A stretch of DNA of 64,000 nt from an uncultured Desulfatiglans sp. (GTDB taxonomy: Bacteria > Desulfobacterota > DSM-4660 > Desulfatiglandales > Desulfatiglandaceae), in contig LR026961.1 in assembly GCA_900498135.1 (NCBI GenBank), positions 898,399-962,398 on the forward strand, written 5' to 3'. The translations under genes and the position numbers were made by a program. Shown here piece by piece: positions 1-9,179 of the stretch. The number at the start of each line of letters is the position of its first letter. The first letter of the stretch is position 1. Under the pieces are notes generated by a model. That model searched no databases. It was not told where the DNA came from and saw only the letters and a program-made list of their open reading frames with translations.

Positions 1-95
1 AAGCGTTTGCGCGGAGGCGACCTGCAGGTCGCCGCACAAGCAAACGTGCAGATTGACGCCGAGATTGGCCAAAAAGACCATTTCCGGATGGAAAC
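1..95 (+). repeat. Dispersed palindromic repeat, copy 1 (cut by window edge)
   Basis: This copy carries the 18-bp perfect palindrome GGCGACCTGCAGGTCGCC (about 17-34), flanked by GCGTTTG-type arms, and ends with the terminal motif CATTTCCGGATGGAAAC. The same modules recur near 18.2, 42.6 and 56.2 kb. It lies 27 bp past the stop of the minus-strand phosphoglycerate kinase gene and could act as a 3' end structure. The left part lies outside the window. Confidence 0.8.
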
Positions 96-122
96 TGCTC
101 TGAATTCCGGTGGAGGGCCTCA

Positions 123-1418
123 TCAACCCATCAGGGCGGAGACCGGCTCGAGCCGATAGGCTCCCCCCATTTCAATGGCGGTGAGGACAGTGCCGCCACC
201 CGTGAAATAGTAGGTATCCGGATCGTTGAGACCCGAAAGATATACACCGGGGCAAAGACTTCTCAACTCCTGCAGCGTGTCCCCGCCCGCAAAGAGTTTC
301 TGACTTCGCTTGTTGCGTCCGATCAATTCATACAACGCGCGCGTTCCCTCGGGGTAAAGAGGCATATAGCCCATAACGGCATTGACAAACACCGTCATAG
401 CCGAGTCGATGGCCTGAACCGTCTCCGAGTGCGCCAGTGAATCGGGATGAACATCGACCAGATAACCGAACGTACCCCCCTTCGCCAGGTCGGCCATCGA
501 AACCTTTCTGGCCCCCTCGCGGCCCTTTTCATCCATGGTGTCGACTTCGACCAGAAAGGGCATCTCGACAATCCTGCCCTGTCCGCTGTCCATCTCAACG
601 AGCTCACGGGCAAGAGCGATGTCCTCATCGGCCACACCGGCGATACGCACGCCATATTTGGCCGCAAGGAAGGTGTTGTAGATGAGCCCGCCCAGAATCA
701 GATGGTCGACCCTATCGTACAAGGCCTTGATCGGGCCGATCTTGGTGTCGTACTTGGAGCCGGCGACCACGGCCACAAACGGCTTTTCAGGCTCCAGCGC
801 CCGATGCAGGTTGCTGATTTCGCGCTGCAGGAGGATACCGGCGAAGCTCGGCAGTTCCGCAGCGATATCGAAGGTGCTTGCATGGGGGCGCCAGGACCCG
901 AAGGCATCATTCACATAAAGATCAGCAATCGAAGCCATCTCCTGGGCAAAGCTCTCCCGTTCCTTTCCCTTGGCCTGCTCGCCGGCAAACCATCGGCTGT
1001 TCGGCAGATAGATCATGTCGAAACGCCCATGCTTCAGATCCTTGACCGCCGGGGCGACTCGCGCGCGGTCGAGGTGCAGGATCCCTCTGTCGGGATCGAT
1101 CGGAAACTCGGGCACATGAATCCGGACAGCCAGTTTTTGCTCCAGGTATTTCGCAATCGCATCGACCGCCTCGCCCTGCCGACAGACTATCTTCCCGCTT
1201 TTCTTGTCTTTGGGACGACCCACGTGCGTCATAAGAATCGGTCGACCTCCCCGGGCGGCAATGGCATAAAGGGTCGGGAAAGTGGCATCGATACGATAGG
1301 GGTCCTTTATCTCACCCGCTTTCACCACATTGTGGTCTACACGCAAGAGGACCGCCTTCCCGTCCATCTCGGCATTCTGGAGGATCCGCAGCCCGGGATC
1401 CAACTTTCCTGTCCGCAT
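123..1418 (-). CDS. pgk: Divergent phosphoglycerate kinase
   Basis: Catalyses reversible phosphate transfer between 1,3-bisphosphoglycerate and ADP in glycolysis/gluconeogenesis, in the cytoplasm. At 431 residues it is longer than the usual 390-400. Family landmarks are visible: VDHNVV in place of the usual VDFNVP, HVGRPK, SRWFAGEQAKGK (like ENTRF..GE.KN), YVNDAFGSW, GSKYDTKIGPI with both conserved lysines, and GGG near the C-terminus. The usual WNGPMG segment is replaced by VNAVMGYMPLYPEG, and the nucleotide loop GGGDS by AGGDT. The start was chosen at the ATG preceded by AAGGAGGGCAGGTT; a longer upstream reading has no ribosome site. A TATAAT promoter lies upstream. The fold assignment is firm; catalysis with the altered loop is inferred. 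Confidence 0.85.
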   Translation of the reverse strand: MRTGKLDPGLRILQNAEMDGKAVLLRVDHNVVKAGEIKDPYRIDATFPTLYAIAARGGRPILMTHVGRPKDKKSGKIVCRQGEAVDAIAKYLEQKLAVRIHVPEFPIDPDRGILHLDRARVAPAVKDLKHGRFDMIYLPNSRWFAGEQAKGKERESFAQEMASIADLYVNDAFGSWRPHASTFDIAAELPSFAGILLQREISNLHRALEPEKPFVAVVAGSKYDTKIGPIKALYDRVDHLILGGLIYNTFLAAKYGVRIAGVADEDIALARELVEMDSGQGRIVEMPFLVEVDTMDEKGREGARKVSMADLAKGGTFGYLVDVHPDSLAHSETVQAIDSAMTVFVNAVMGYMPLYPEGTRALYELIGRNKRSQKLFAGGDTLQELRSLCPGVYLSGLNDPDTYYFTGGGTVLTAIEMGGAYRLEPVSALMG

Positions 1419-1470
1419 AACCTGCCCTCCTTCGTTGGTGAGGTTCTTTATTTCACGGATATTCCCTGAT

Positions 1471-1499
1471 ATTATAAAAAAATGTCTACTGATGGTCCA
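1471..1499 (-). promoter_or_regulatory. Sigma-70-type promoter for pgk
   Basis: Reading the minus strand, TGGACC (1499-1494) is followed 17 nt later by a perfect TATAAT (1476-1471). The predicted start of transcription is near 1464, about 45 nt before the pgk start codon. The -35 match is only 4 of 6. Confidence 0.5.
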
Positions 1500-1531
1500 T
1501 CCGTTCCGCCCCAAAAACCCGCTTTCCAACA

Positions 1532-2598
1532 GTGCTGCATGCATCGGGACAACCCTACACAGGACGGATGGAACCTATCGTTCGAAATGCGGTCTTGATG
1601 GTTTTATCTTATAAACTTATGTTTTCCCCTGAATCAAGATTAAATGGAATCGCCCCTGTTCAAGTCTCTAAAAGGATCCTCATGATCCGGCCGGGGGCCC
1701 TCGGGGATACCCTTCTGACGATACCGGCGCTGGCCGGGCTGCCTGAAAATGCAGAAATCGCTTTGACCGGCCGGGGTCCGGGGCTCTATTTTGCGAGGCG
1801 ATGGGCATCCGAAATCCAGGATATGGAAGGACCTGGATGGTACCGGCTCTTCTCGCATGAACGCCACAGTGACGCTCTCCCGTTAACATTGAAACCTGAT
1901 CTCGTACTCGCGCTCTTCAACAATCCCCCTGCCGCCCTTGAAAAAAATCTGCGCTCTTATTTTCCTCATGCGGATCTGTTCATCATGCCGTCCCTCCCGC
2001 CCCAAAACCTCCCTGTGCACGTGGCCGAGCACATTGCCACATGCCTGGCTCAAGCCGGCCTGATGATCGATCCGGCGCGTGCGATGAAGCACGCACTGAG
2101 CCGTGCCCTTCTTCGGCCGGCGCTTCCACCCGAAGATCGGAAACGGTTCGTCTTTCATCCTGGATCCGGAAGCCCGAAAAAGAATCTTTCCTTGTCCTTT
2201 TGGGTCGATCTCGTCAGAAGGTTGTCCCTTTTCAAGGCCTTTGAAGGCACCAGACCCATCTGTCTCCTCGGTCCGGCCGAATACGCCGCCCGGCATCCTT
2301 TCCTATCGACACCCCCGGATGGCATCGAAACCGTCCTCTGTCAGGAGCCTGAGCCTATGGAGACACTTCTTTCAACTGCATGCCTCTACCTTGGCCACGA
2401 CAGCGGAGTGACCCACCTGGCGGCCATGATGGGTTTACCGACCGTGGCCTTCTTCCAATCGCCCAACCAGACCTTATGGCGCCCTTTGGGTCCTTGTGTA
2501 ACTATCCTTTCCAAAGAACCCTCGGAAAAGCGCCTTCTCTCCAAAACCCTCGATGCCCTAGCCGACGTCTCGGGAAGGACCGGCCGTCCGCTTTTGTC

Positions 2599-2611
<13 letters not shown>
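1532..2611 (+). CDS. Glycosyltransferase family 9 (heptosyltransferase-like)
   Basis: Probably adds a sugar, possibly heptose, to lipopolysaccharide core or a related glycan at the cytoplasmic face of the inner membrane. GT9 hallmarks are present: an N-terminal ILMIRPGALGDTLLTIPAL strand-loop, HPGSGSPKKNLSLSFW at the start of the donor domain, and GHDSGVTHLAAMMGLP with the conserved Asp-Ser-Gly. Substrate and acceptor cannot be read from sequence. The start is uncertain: ATGs at 1532, 1568, 1598 and 1619 lack good ribosome sites. The ATG at 1682 has AAAGGA upstream but would cut the first beta strand. The longest reading is given; the true start may be about 1619. No other glycan genes are adjacent. 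Confidence 0.75.
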
Positions 2612-3988
<1,377 letters not shown>

Positions 3989-4479
3989 GGTGCTTTAAAG
4001 AACCACTCCTATACGAAGAGGTGCTTCTGGATAAGGCATGAAAGCTGTGCCTATCCAGAGGGCTTCTTGGGATACCATCGAATTTCGATCATTTTTGAAA
4101 GCATCTTGTCGACCTGCCCGTCACCCTGAGAAATCCGAGGTACAGGTGCGATGCAGGCCATTGTTTTTTTGGCGGCGTTGCGCAGCCGCCATGAAAAGCC
4201 GTCAGAACACTCATGGACCCTATCCCACCCTCGATCCCCACGGAGTAAAGGGCACGCCTCGTCTTGACAATGCTGGATCTGAACATTTCCTGCAGGACTA
4301 TTCGCATGCTTTTGGAAATGGGCATAGACGCAGCGAGTGCGGTGAACCTATCTCTTTCATCGAGGAGATCGGTCGTTTGGACTCATTGGAACAGCCGCCT
4401 TTGAATGCGCCTGCCTGTGTAATATGCCGCCCTTCAGTTGGAACCATGTGCAAGAATGCTCACGAGGAGGAATTCATCT
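3989..4479. other. Intergenic region, no gene supported
   Basis: About 490 bp between enolase and the lipid-synthase block. Open frames here lack ribosome sites and plausible protein composition. It holds a bulged hairpin at 4027-4058 after enolase and a GC-rich hairpin near 4169-4190 whose T-run precedes rather than follows the stem. It presumably contains the promoter of the downstream operon, but no convincing -35/-10 pair was found. Confidence 0.5.
4027..4058 (+). terminator. Possible weak terminator after enolase
   Basis: CTGGATAAGGCA pairs with TGCCTATCCAG (one bulged A), 39 nt after the enolase stop. No strong T-run follows, so factor-independent termination is doubtful. Confidence 0.3.
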
Positions 4480-4728
4480 ATGCCCTATGACGCATCGAAA
4501 GATCAGGTGCTGGACACCTGGGAAAACGAGGAAACAGGGTTGCTGATATCGATCAATCGCTACGGGGATGGTGAACCTAAACTGCAAATCGGACCCCGAA
4601 CCTTCACGAAGCGGGACGGGACCAAGGGAACGATGAAATCGGGACGGCTGACGGCGGAGGACGTCGCCTGGCTTCGAGACATCATCGACGATATCCAGGA
4701 AAAGCTGAATGTCTACATTCAGCAGTGA
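4480..4728 (+). CDS. Small PC4/YdbC-like putative nucleic-acid-binding protein
   Basis: An 82-residue protein. The order of elements, LLISINRYGDGEPKLQIG, then FTKRDGTKG, a short linker and an amphipathic C-terminal helix (WLRDIIDDIQEKL), resembles the PC4 coactivator/YdbC fold, where a four-stranded sheet followed by a helix binds single-stranded DNA as a dimer. This is pattern recognition, not a search result. The start ATG has a strong ribosome site (GAGGAGGAATTCATCT). It is the first gene of a same-strand run and ends 93 nt before the first ketosynthase, so it could be a regulator or just a neighbour. It may equally be an uncharacterised conserved protein. Confidence 0.55.
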   Translation: MPYDASKDQVLDTWENEETGLLISINRYGDGEPKLQIGPRTFTKRDGTKGTMKSGRLTAEDVAWLRDIIDDIQEKLNVYIQQ

Positions 4729-4821
4729 TTCAGTGAATCCTGCCTGCGCAGATCTTCGCCGTCGAACGGAAAATCAGGCAGGTGGAAGGACCGTCTTTTC
4801 GTTGATTGGAGATGACAAAAA

Positions 4822-6066
4822 GTGAATCCGAATGCGGTCGCCATCACCGGAATCGGTATGATTTGCCCATTGGGCATCGATACCCCTACGTGCTGGAAAA
4901 ACATGCTTCAAGGTACGGCCGGCATAAGACCCATTACGAAATTTGATCCTGTCCGTTGTCTCAGCCGTATCGGAGGGGAATTGCCCGAGGCATACCCGGA
5001 TTATGAACGCACTCATCTGTCGCATCGCCTTCTCAAACACGGAACCTTGGCGACTCGTCTGGCCCTCCTGAGCAGCCTGGAAGCCATGAGAGATGCAGCC
5101 TTGGAACCGGGACAACTGGACGCGGACCGCGCAGGTGTCATCACAGGCTGTGGAGGATCGACCGTTGGCGACGCCTTGATTCCGGTCGGTGAAGAATACA
5201 ATCGGCGGCCCTTCGCTCATGGCATGCTGAATGCCCCAGCCGCCGCTATCCGTATGACTCTCGGCTTCAGAGGGCCTTCTTTCAATGTAGCTACAGCCTG
5301 TGCGTCCGGTGCTTATGCCGTGGGTCTGGGCTACGATTACATACGACATCAGGGTGAACTCTGTGTTGCAGTGGGTGTCGACACCATGCTCTCAGAAGAG
5401 ACCGTACAAGGTTTCAGCAGGTTGATGGCACTCTCCGAACTGAACGAACACCCGGAAAAGGCCAGCCGTCCCTTTGATCGAAAACGGACGGGTTTCGTGC
5501 TGTCCGAGGGTGCTTGCGCGGTTATTCTGGAATCGCTGCCCCATGCCGTCAAACGTGCTGCTCGCATTTATGCGGTCATGTCGGGACATGCAATGACTTC
5601 AGAGGCTTTCAATATCATCGCACCAGAGCCCGATGGACTGGGAATGGCCGAGACCATGGAGAAGGCCATCGTCAATGCGGGAATTCAAAAAGACCTGATC
5701 GGGTACATCAACGCCCATGGAACATCCACAGTGCATAACGATCGCGCTGAAACCAGCGCCATCAAAGCAGTTTTCGGTGGAAGAGCCTGGCAAATCCCTG
5801 TCAGTTCGCAGAAATCCATGATCGGGCATACGATCGGCGCTGCCGGCGCCATCGAATTCGCTGTGACGGCGCTAAGCCTTCGGCATCAGGTCTTGACGCC
5901 GACCATCAATTACGAAGAGCCGGATCCGGAATGTGATCTCGACTATGTGCCCAATCAAGCAAGACGCGTCCTGAGGCTGGACGCAGCCATCAGCAACTCT
6001 TTTGGTTTTGGCGGACACAATTCTTGTATCGTCCTCGAAAGACACACGACACCTGCCGGGGAATGA
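4822..6066 (+). CDS. Beta-ketoacyl-ACP synthase II-type ketosynthase (active)
   Basis: Condenses an acyl thioester with an extender carried on ACP; FabF/KSalpha family. At 414 residues it is full length. The catalytic triad is intact: Cys160 in TACASGAY, His299 in NAHGTSTVHND and His336 in QKSMIGHTIGA, followed by the glycine-rich NSFGFGGHNS. The start is GTG with GGAG upstream; an ATG just before lies in another frame. It shares a near-identical N-terminus (GIGMICPLG, CWKNML, GIRPIT) with the defective ketosynthase at 9180, indicating gene duplication, so the two may form a heterodimer. The block carries its own ACP and transferase, so this is probably a specialised enzyme rather than the housekeeping FabF. 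The product is unknown. Confidence 0.9.
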   Translation: MNPNAVAITGIGMICPLGIDTPTCWKNMLQGTAGIRPITKFDPVRCLSRIGGELPEAYPDYERTHLSHRLLKHGTLATRLALLSSLEAMRDAALEPGQLDADRAGVITGCGGSTVGDALIPVGEEYNRRPFAHGMLNAPAAAIRMTLGFRGPSFNVATACASGAYAVGLGYDYIRHQGELCVAVGVDTMLSEETVQGFSRLMALSELNEHPEKASRPFDRKRTGFVLSEGACAVILESLPHAVKRAARIYAVMSGHAMTSEAFNIIAPEPDGLGMAETMEKAIVNAGIQKDLIGYINAHGTSTVHNDRAETSAIKAVFGGRAWQIPVSSQKSMIGHTIGAAGAIEFAVTALSLRHQVLTPTINYEEPDPECDLDYVPNQARRVLRLDAAISNSFGFGGHNSCIVLERHTTPAGE

Positions 6067-6120
6067 CCCCGCCGCCTGAACGGATTTTTGTTAGAGATAC
6101 TCACTTTTTTTGGAGGCAAC

Positions 6121-7221
6121 ATGCAGGGGAGGAATGTCTATATTACTGGAATCGGATCGTTTTCTCCTGGAAACCCCGTCCCTTTTGATGAAATCGAAGA
6201 AGTCCTGGGCCCGCTCACCGATGGTCCACCCAAATTGATGAAGCGACTGGACCGAATGCGAAAGGTCATGCGGGAGCTCCTGGGTATCGAATATTCCTAT
6301 TACGCCATCGATCGAAAAACGCGGGAAGCCACCGAAACCAATGTGTCCATGAGTGTGAAAGCAGCTCAAAAGGCCCTGCAGATGGCCGGTATTGAGGCTG
6401 TTGACGTCGATCTGATTATCTATGCAGGGATCCTCTACGATTATCTTTGCCCTCCTCCAAGTGTGCTCGTCCAGGACGCCCTCAAAATCCCTCGCTGTGC
6501 AGAAATGTCGATCTATTCCAACTGCACATCCATCTATAAGGCGCTGCAGGTCGGCAGTGACCTGATCGCCAACGGCCGATACCAAAACGCCCTGCTGGTG
6601 ACTTCCCAGATGTCCTCGGCTTTCCTCAAGGCGGAGATATTCAATCAGAAGGTCATGACCGAGCAACAGGTCGTGCTGCGCTGGTTTCTGAGCGACGGCG
6701 CCGGGGCTCTGGTGTTGACCGCCGAGAAAAATACACGCCCCTCGCTGGAGGTTGTGGATACCTATCTGGAATCGGTAGGGATGGGACACAAACCTCCCAT
6801 GCGCCACATGATGGGTGCTATCAACTTCCATCCTCTGCAAGTTTACGAGAAAGGGTGGCACCATCTGGAACAGGACCTCATGACCGTCAGCAAGCTCGCG
6901 CCCGCCCTGGGCGAAAAGGGCTTTAAGCGGATGATCGATCAGACAGGGCTGAATGTAGGGGACGTGAAGTGCTTTTTCGTCAATATCCCAACCAAACATC
7001 TGATGGATCTCACGATAAATTACCTCCGAAAGCACTGGGGTGTCGATCTCCCTTTCTATACCAAATTGAGCACGCGCGGCTACCAGGGCGCCCCGGCTAT
7101 CATTATCGCACTGGATGATTATTTTCAGACAGAAGACCTCCAGATCGGCGACACTCTTGTCAGTTTCGTAACGGAATCGAGCAAGTGGATGCACGCTGGA
7201 TTCATTTTGAAATACTGCTGA
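6121..7221 (+). CDS. KAS III-like ketosynthase with altered catalytic residues
   Basis: A 366-residue thiolase-fold protein of the FabH/KAS III group, expected to prime chain growth or transfer an acyl group. The nucleophile is Cys135 in YSNCTSIYKAL. The usual His in HQAN and Asn in GNTS are not evident: the matching places read FVNIPTKHL and TRGYQGAPA. This could mean acyl transfer without decarboxylative condensation, as in some KAS III-like acyltransferases (inference). The start ATG has GGAGGCAAC upstream; an earlier in-frame start has no ribosome site. It lies 54 bp after the first ketosynthase, in the same operon. Confidence 0.75.
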   Translation: MQGRNVYITGIGSFSPGNPVPFDEIEEVLGPLTDGPPKLMKRLDRMRKVMRELLGIEYSYYAIDRKTREATETNVSMSVKAAQKALQMAGIEAVDVDLIIYAGILYDYLCPPPSVLVQDALKIPRCAEMSIYSNCTSIYKALQVGSDLIANGRYQNALLVTSQMSSAFLKAEIFNQKVMTEQQVVLRWFLSDGAGALVLTAEKNTRPSLEVVDTYLESVGMGHKPPMRHMMGAINFHPLQVYEKGWHHLEQDLMTVSKLAPALGEKGFKRMIDQTGLNVGDVKCFFVNIPTKHLMDLTINYLRKHWGVDLPFYTKLSTRGYQGAPAIIIALDDYFQTEDLQIGDTLVSFVTESSKWMHAGFILKYC

Positions 7222-7303
7222 AGGCGGCCTTTGGAAATCGGATAGCCGCCACGAGGCGATATGTCTAAGCCTCCCAATTTCTCCAACGAAAGCGTCGTTT
7301 GCC

Positions 7304-8032
7304 ATGCCTGATAAATCGAAACATCTGATTGCTTCCTCGATGCACAGCGACATCCTCGTGCTAACCATCACCAACCCTCCCAACAATCTCATGCCGCCCG
7401 CCTTCTTCAACGAACTCCACTACCACTACCAACACATGATCTCACCCGAGGTCAGCGCCGTAATCTTTACCGGGGAAGGACACGTCTTCTCCAAAGGCGC
7501 TGATCTTGCCGCCATGGATACCGATGGAACAGCATCCAGTGAAGAGCGGTTTGTTTTCGCGAATGACCTCATCAATGCCGTTTCGCGTCTGGACAAACCT
7601 GTCATCGCTGCCATCAACGGAGCCTGCCTCGGGGGCGGGTTCGAACTGGCCCTTGCCTGTCACTTGAGACTATCCATCCCGAAGGCCCGTCTCGGATTGC
7701 CCGAGACCTCCATCGGACTGGTGCCGGGACTTGGCGGCCTGCAACGGCTGATTCGGCTTGCCGGCGAAACCAGGGCCCTCGAGATGGTCCTTTTGGGGGA
7801 CATGATTTCCGCCGAACAGGCCGCGGACTGGAACCTCATCAACCGCATTCTTCCGAAAGAGACCTTTTTCGAACGGGTTCTCCTGTTTACCAAGACGGTC
7901 CTGACTGGTTCGAGGGAGGCCATCGCCGCGGTGCTTGAACTCGCGGCGGGTATGCGCGAACAGGACGATATCAGACAGACGTTTGAAACCGCTCGACGTT
8001 TCACAAAATTGGTGCGAAATAGAATGAAATAG
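7304..8032 (+). CDS. Enoyl-CoA hydratase/isomerase (crotonase) family protein
   Basis: A 242-residue crotonase. The oxyanion-hole segments FSKGADL and GACLGGGFELAL are present, and both hydratase glutamates are kept (Glu114 in GGGFE, Glu134 in GLPETSIG), so hydration or dehydration of an enoyl/3-hydroxyacyl thioester is likely. In this operon it could replace a FabZ-type dehydratase, working on ACP- or CoA-bound chains with the dehydrogenase at 11995 (inference). It ends 3 bp before the phosphopantetheinyl transferase gene. Confidence 0.85.
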   Translation: MPDKSKHLIASSMHSDILVLTITNPPNNLMPPAFFNELHYHYQHMISPEVSAVIFTGEGHVFSKGADLAAMDTDGTASSEERFVFANDLINAVSRLDKPVIAAINGACLGGGFELALACHLRLSIPKARLGLPETSIGLVPGLGGLQRLIRLAGETRALEMVLLGDMISAEQAADWNLINRILPKETFFERVLLFTKTVLTGSREAIAAVLELAAGMREQDDIRQTFETARRFTKLVRNRMK

Positions 8033-8035
8033 GTT

Positions 8036-8734
8036 ATGTTTTTTGTTTATCGGCCATTCCCACCTTGCACATCACAGAAACCGATCCTGGCGGCAGTAGG
8101 CAAAGCCGACGATCTCTCGGAGCATGCTGTTTTTCCCTGCCCTGAAGAATGGGCGGCTGTTCGGCGCATGCAGTCATACACAAGAAGGCGGGAGTGGATA
8201 GCGTCCAGGGCCGTTTTGAGAATCCTGACGGCCCTGACAACAGCATGCGACCACCCTCTTGATGCAAAAATCATCAAGAACTGTTACGGTCGGCCCACTG
8301 TCCGGCTGGTCAAGCAGGGGGTATGGGTTGACGTTGCGTGCTCTATTTCGCACAAGGAAGGATGGGTCGCCGTCTGTCTTGCTGAGGACGGTGTAACGGC
8401 TGTGGGAATCGACATCGAGACCGTTTCCGAAAGACCCGTTCGGCTGGCGGGCGCTTTCAGCCACGAGAAGGATTGCGCGGCGGGCATCGAAGATGCCAGA
8501 AGAAAATACACCTTGCTCTGGAGTTGCAAAGAGGCGGCTTCGAAGGTTTTGGGTCTGGGGCTTCTTGTCGATTACAAGAAGATAGTCGCCGTAGTCGACG
8601 ATGCCGGGCGTATCCACATCGATTTCAACGGCGAGGTAGAGATGGAAGGGACGGCTATGCATCTGGACGATGCGGTGGTCGTTTGTTGTCGTTCCTGCCG
8701 CCCGCTTACGAACAGGAACGGCTTCTCAGCTTGA
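8036..8734 (+). CDS. Sfp-type 4'-phosphopantetheinyl transferase
   Basis: Transfers the phosphopantetheine arm from CoA to a serine of an acyl carrier protein. The 232-residue length fits the Sfp group rather than the short AcpS group. Motifs are GRPTV, CSISHKEGWVAVCLA, VGIDIE (Mg-binding acids) and WSCKEAASKVLG. It starts 3 bp after the crotonase gene and precedes the ACP gene, its obvious substrate. A dedicated transferase inside the operon supports a specialised rather than housekeeping pathway. Confidence 0.9.
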   Translation: MFFVYRPFPPCTSQKPILAAVGKADDLSEHAVFPCPEEWAAVRRMQSYTRRREWIASRAVLRILTALTTACDHPLDAKIIKNCYGRPTVRLVKQGVWVDVACSISHKEGWVAVCLAEDGVTAVGIDIETVSERPVRLAGAFSHEKDCAAGIEDARRKYTLLWSCKEAASKVLGLGLLVDYKKIVAVVDDAGRIHIDFNGEVEMEGTAMHLDDAVVVCCRSCRPLTNRNGFSA

Positions 8735-8855
8735 TTGATGCGAAACGCTTTCGGCGGCGCAGCCATAATGATTGCGTCCGGAGGGCAAGGGCGATCCCTC
8801 TGACCTGTCTGTTAATCACTTGTTGGTGTAGAGTGCAATATCGGAGGAAAAAGGT

Positions 8856-9176
8856 GTGACACAGGCGCTTAACAACGAGGAAAAGAAACAAATTGCTCAA
8901 GAGATTCTGAATTTTTTGGCTGATGAATTTGAAATTGACGCCAGTGAAATTACCATGGACACAAATATCATCGATGATCTTGGCGGAGACTCCATTTTGT
9001 TTCTTGAAATGATCGAAGAGTTCAAAGCAAAATACCATATTGAACTTGAGGTCAGAACGATCGGCCAATACATGCTGAAAAATCCCATTTATACTGTAGG
9101 GGAAACCATCCAGGCCATTTACACCATCATCGAAAAAGGTGAACAGCTGCTGGAAGAACTGAATCTCGGAGACTAG
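8856..9176 (+). CDS. Acyl carrier protein
   Basis: A 106-residue carrier protein. The attachment site is Ser46 in DDLGGDSILFLEM, with the rest of the four-helix pattern around it. At position +1 it has Ile instead of the common Leu (DSI, not DSL), as seen in many specialised carriers. It starts with GTG after TCGGAGGAAAAAG. The coding sequence is visibly richer in A and T than its neighbours. The defective ketosynthase starts 3 bp after its stop, suggesting translational coupling. Confidence 0.9.
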   Translation: MTQALNNEEKKQIAQEILNFLADEFEIDASEITMDTNIIDDLGGDSILFLEMIEEFKAKYHIELEVRTIGQYMLKNPIYTVGETIQAIYTIIEKGEQLLEELNLGD

Positions 9177-9179
9177 CCG

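Noticed and set aside
4164-4195. Hairpin with a T-run (TTTTTTTGGCGGC...GCCGCCA) as a terminator
   Set aside because: The T-run precedes the stem on the plus strand, and A follows it on the minus strand, so it cannot act as an intrinsic terminator in either direction.
4038-4490. Open frame of 150 codons after enolase
   Set aside because: No ribosome site, odd composition (Cys/Arg/His-rich), and it overlaps the well-supported start at 4480.
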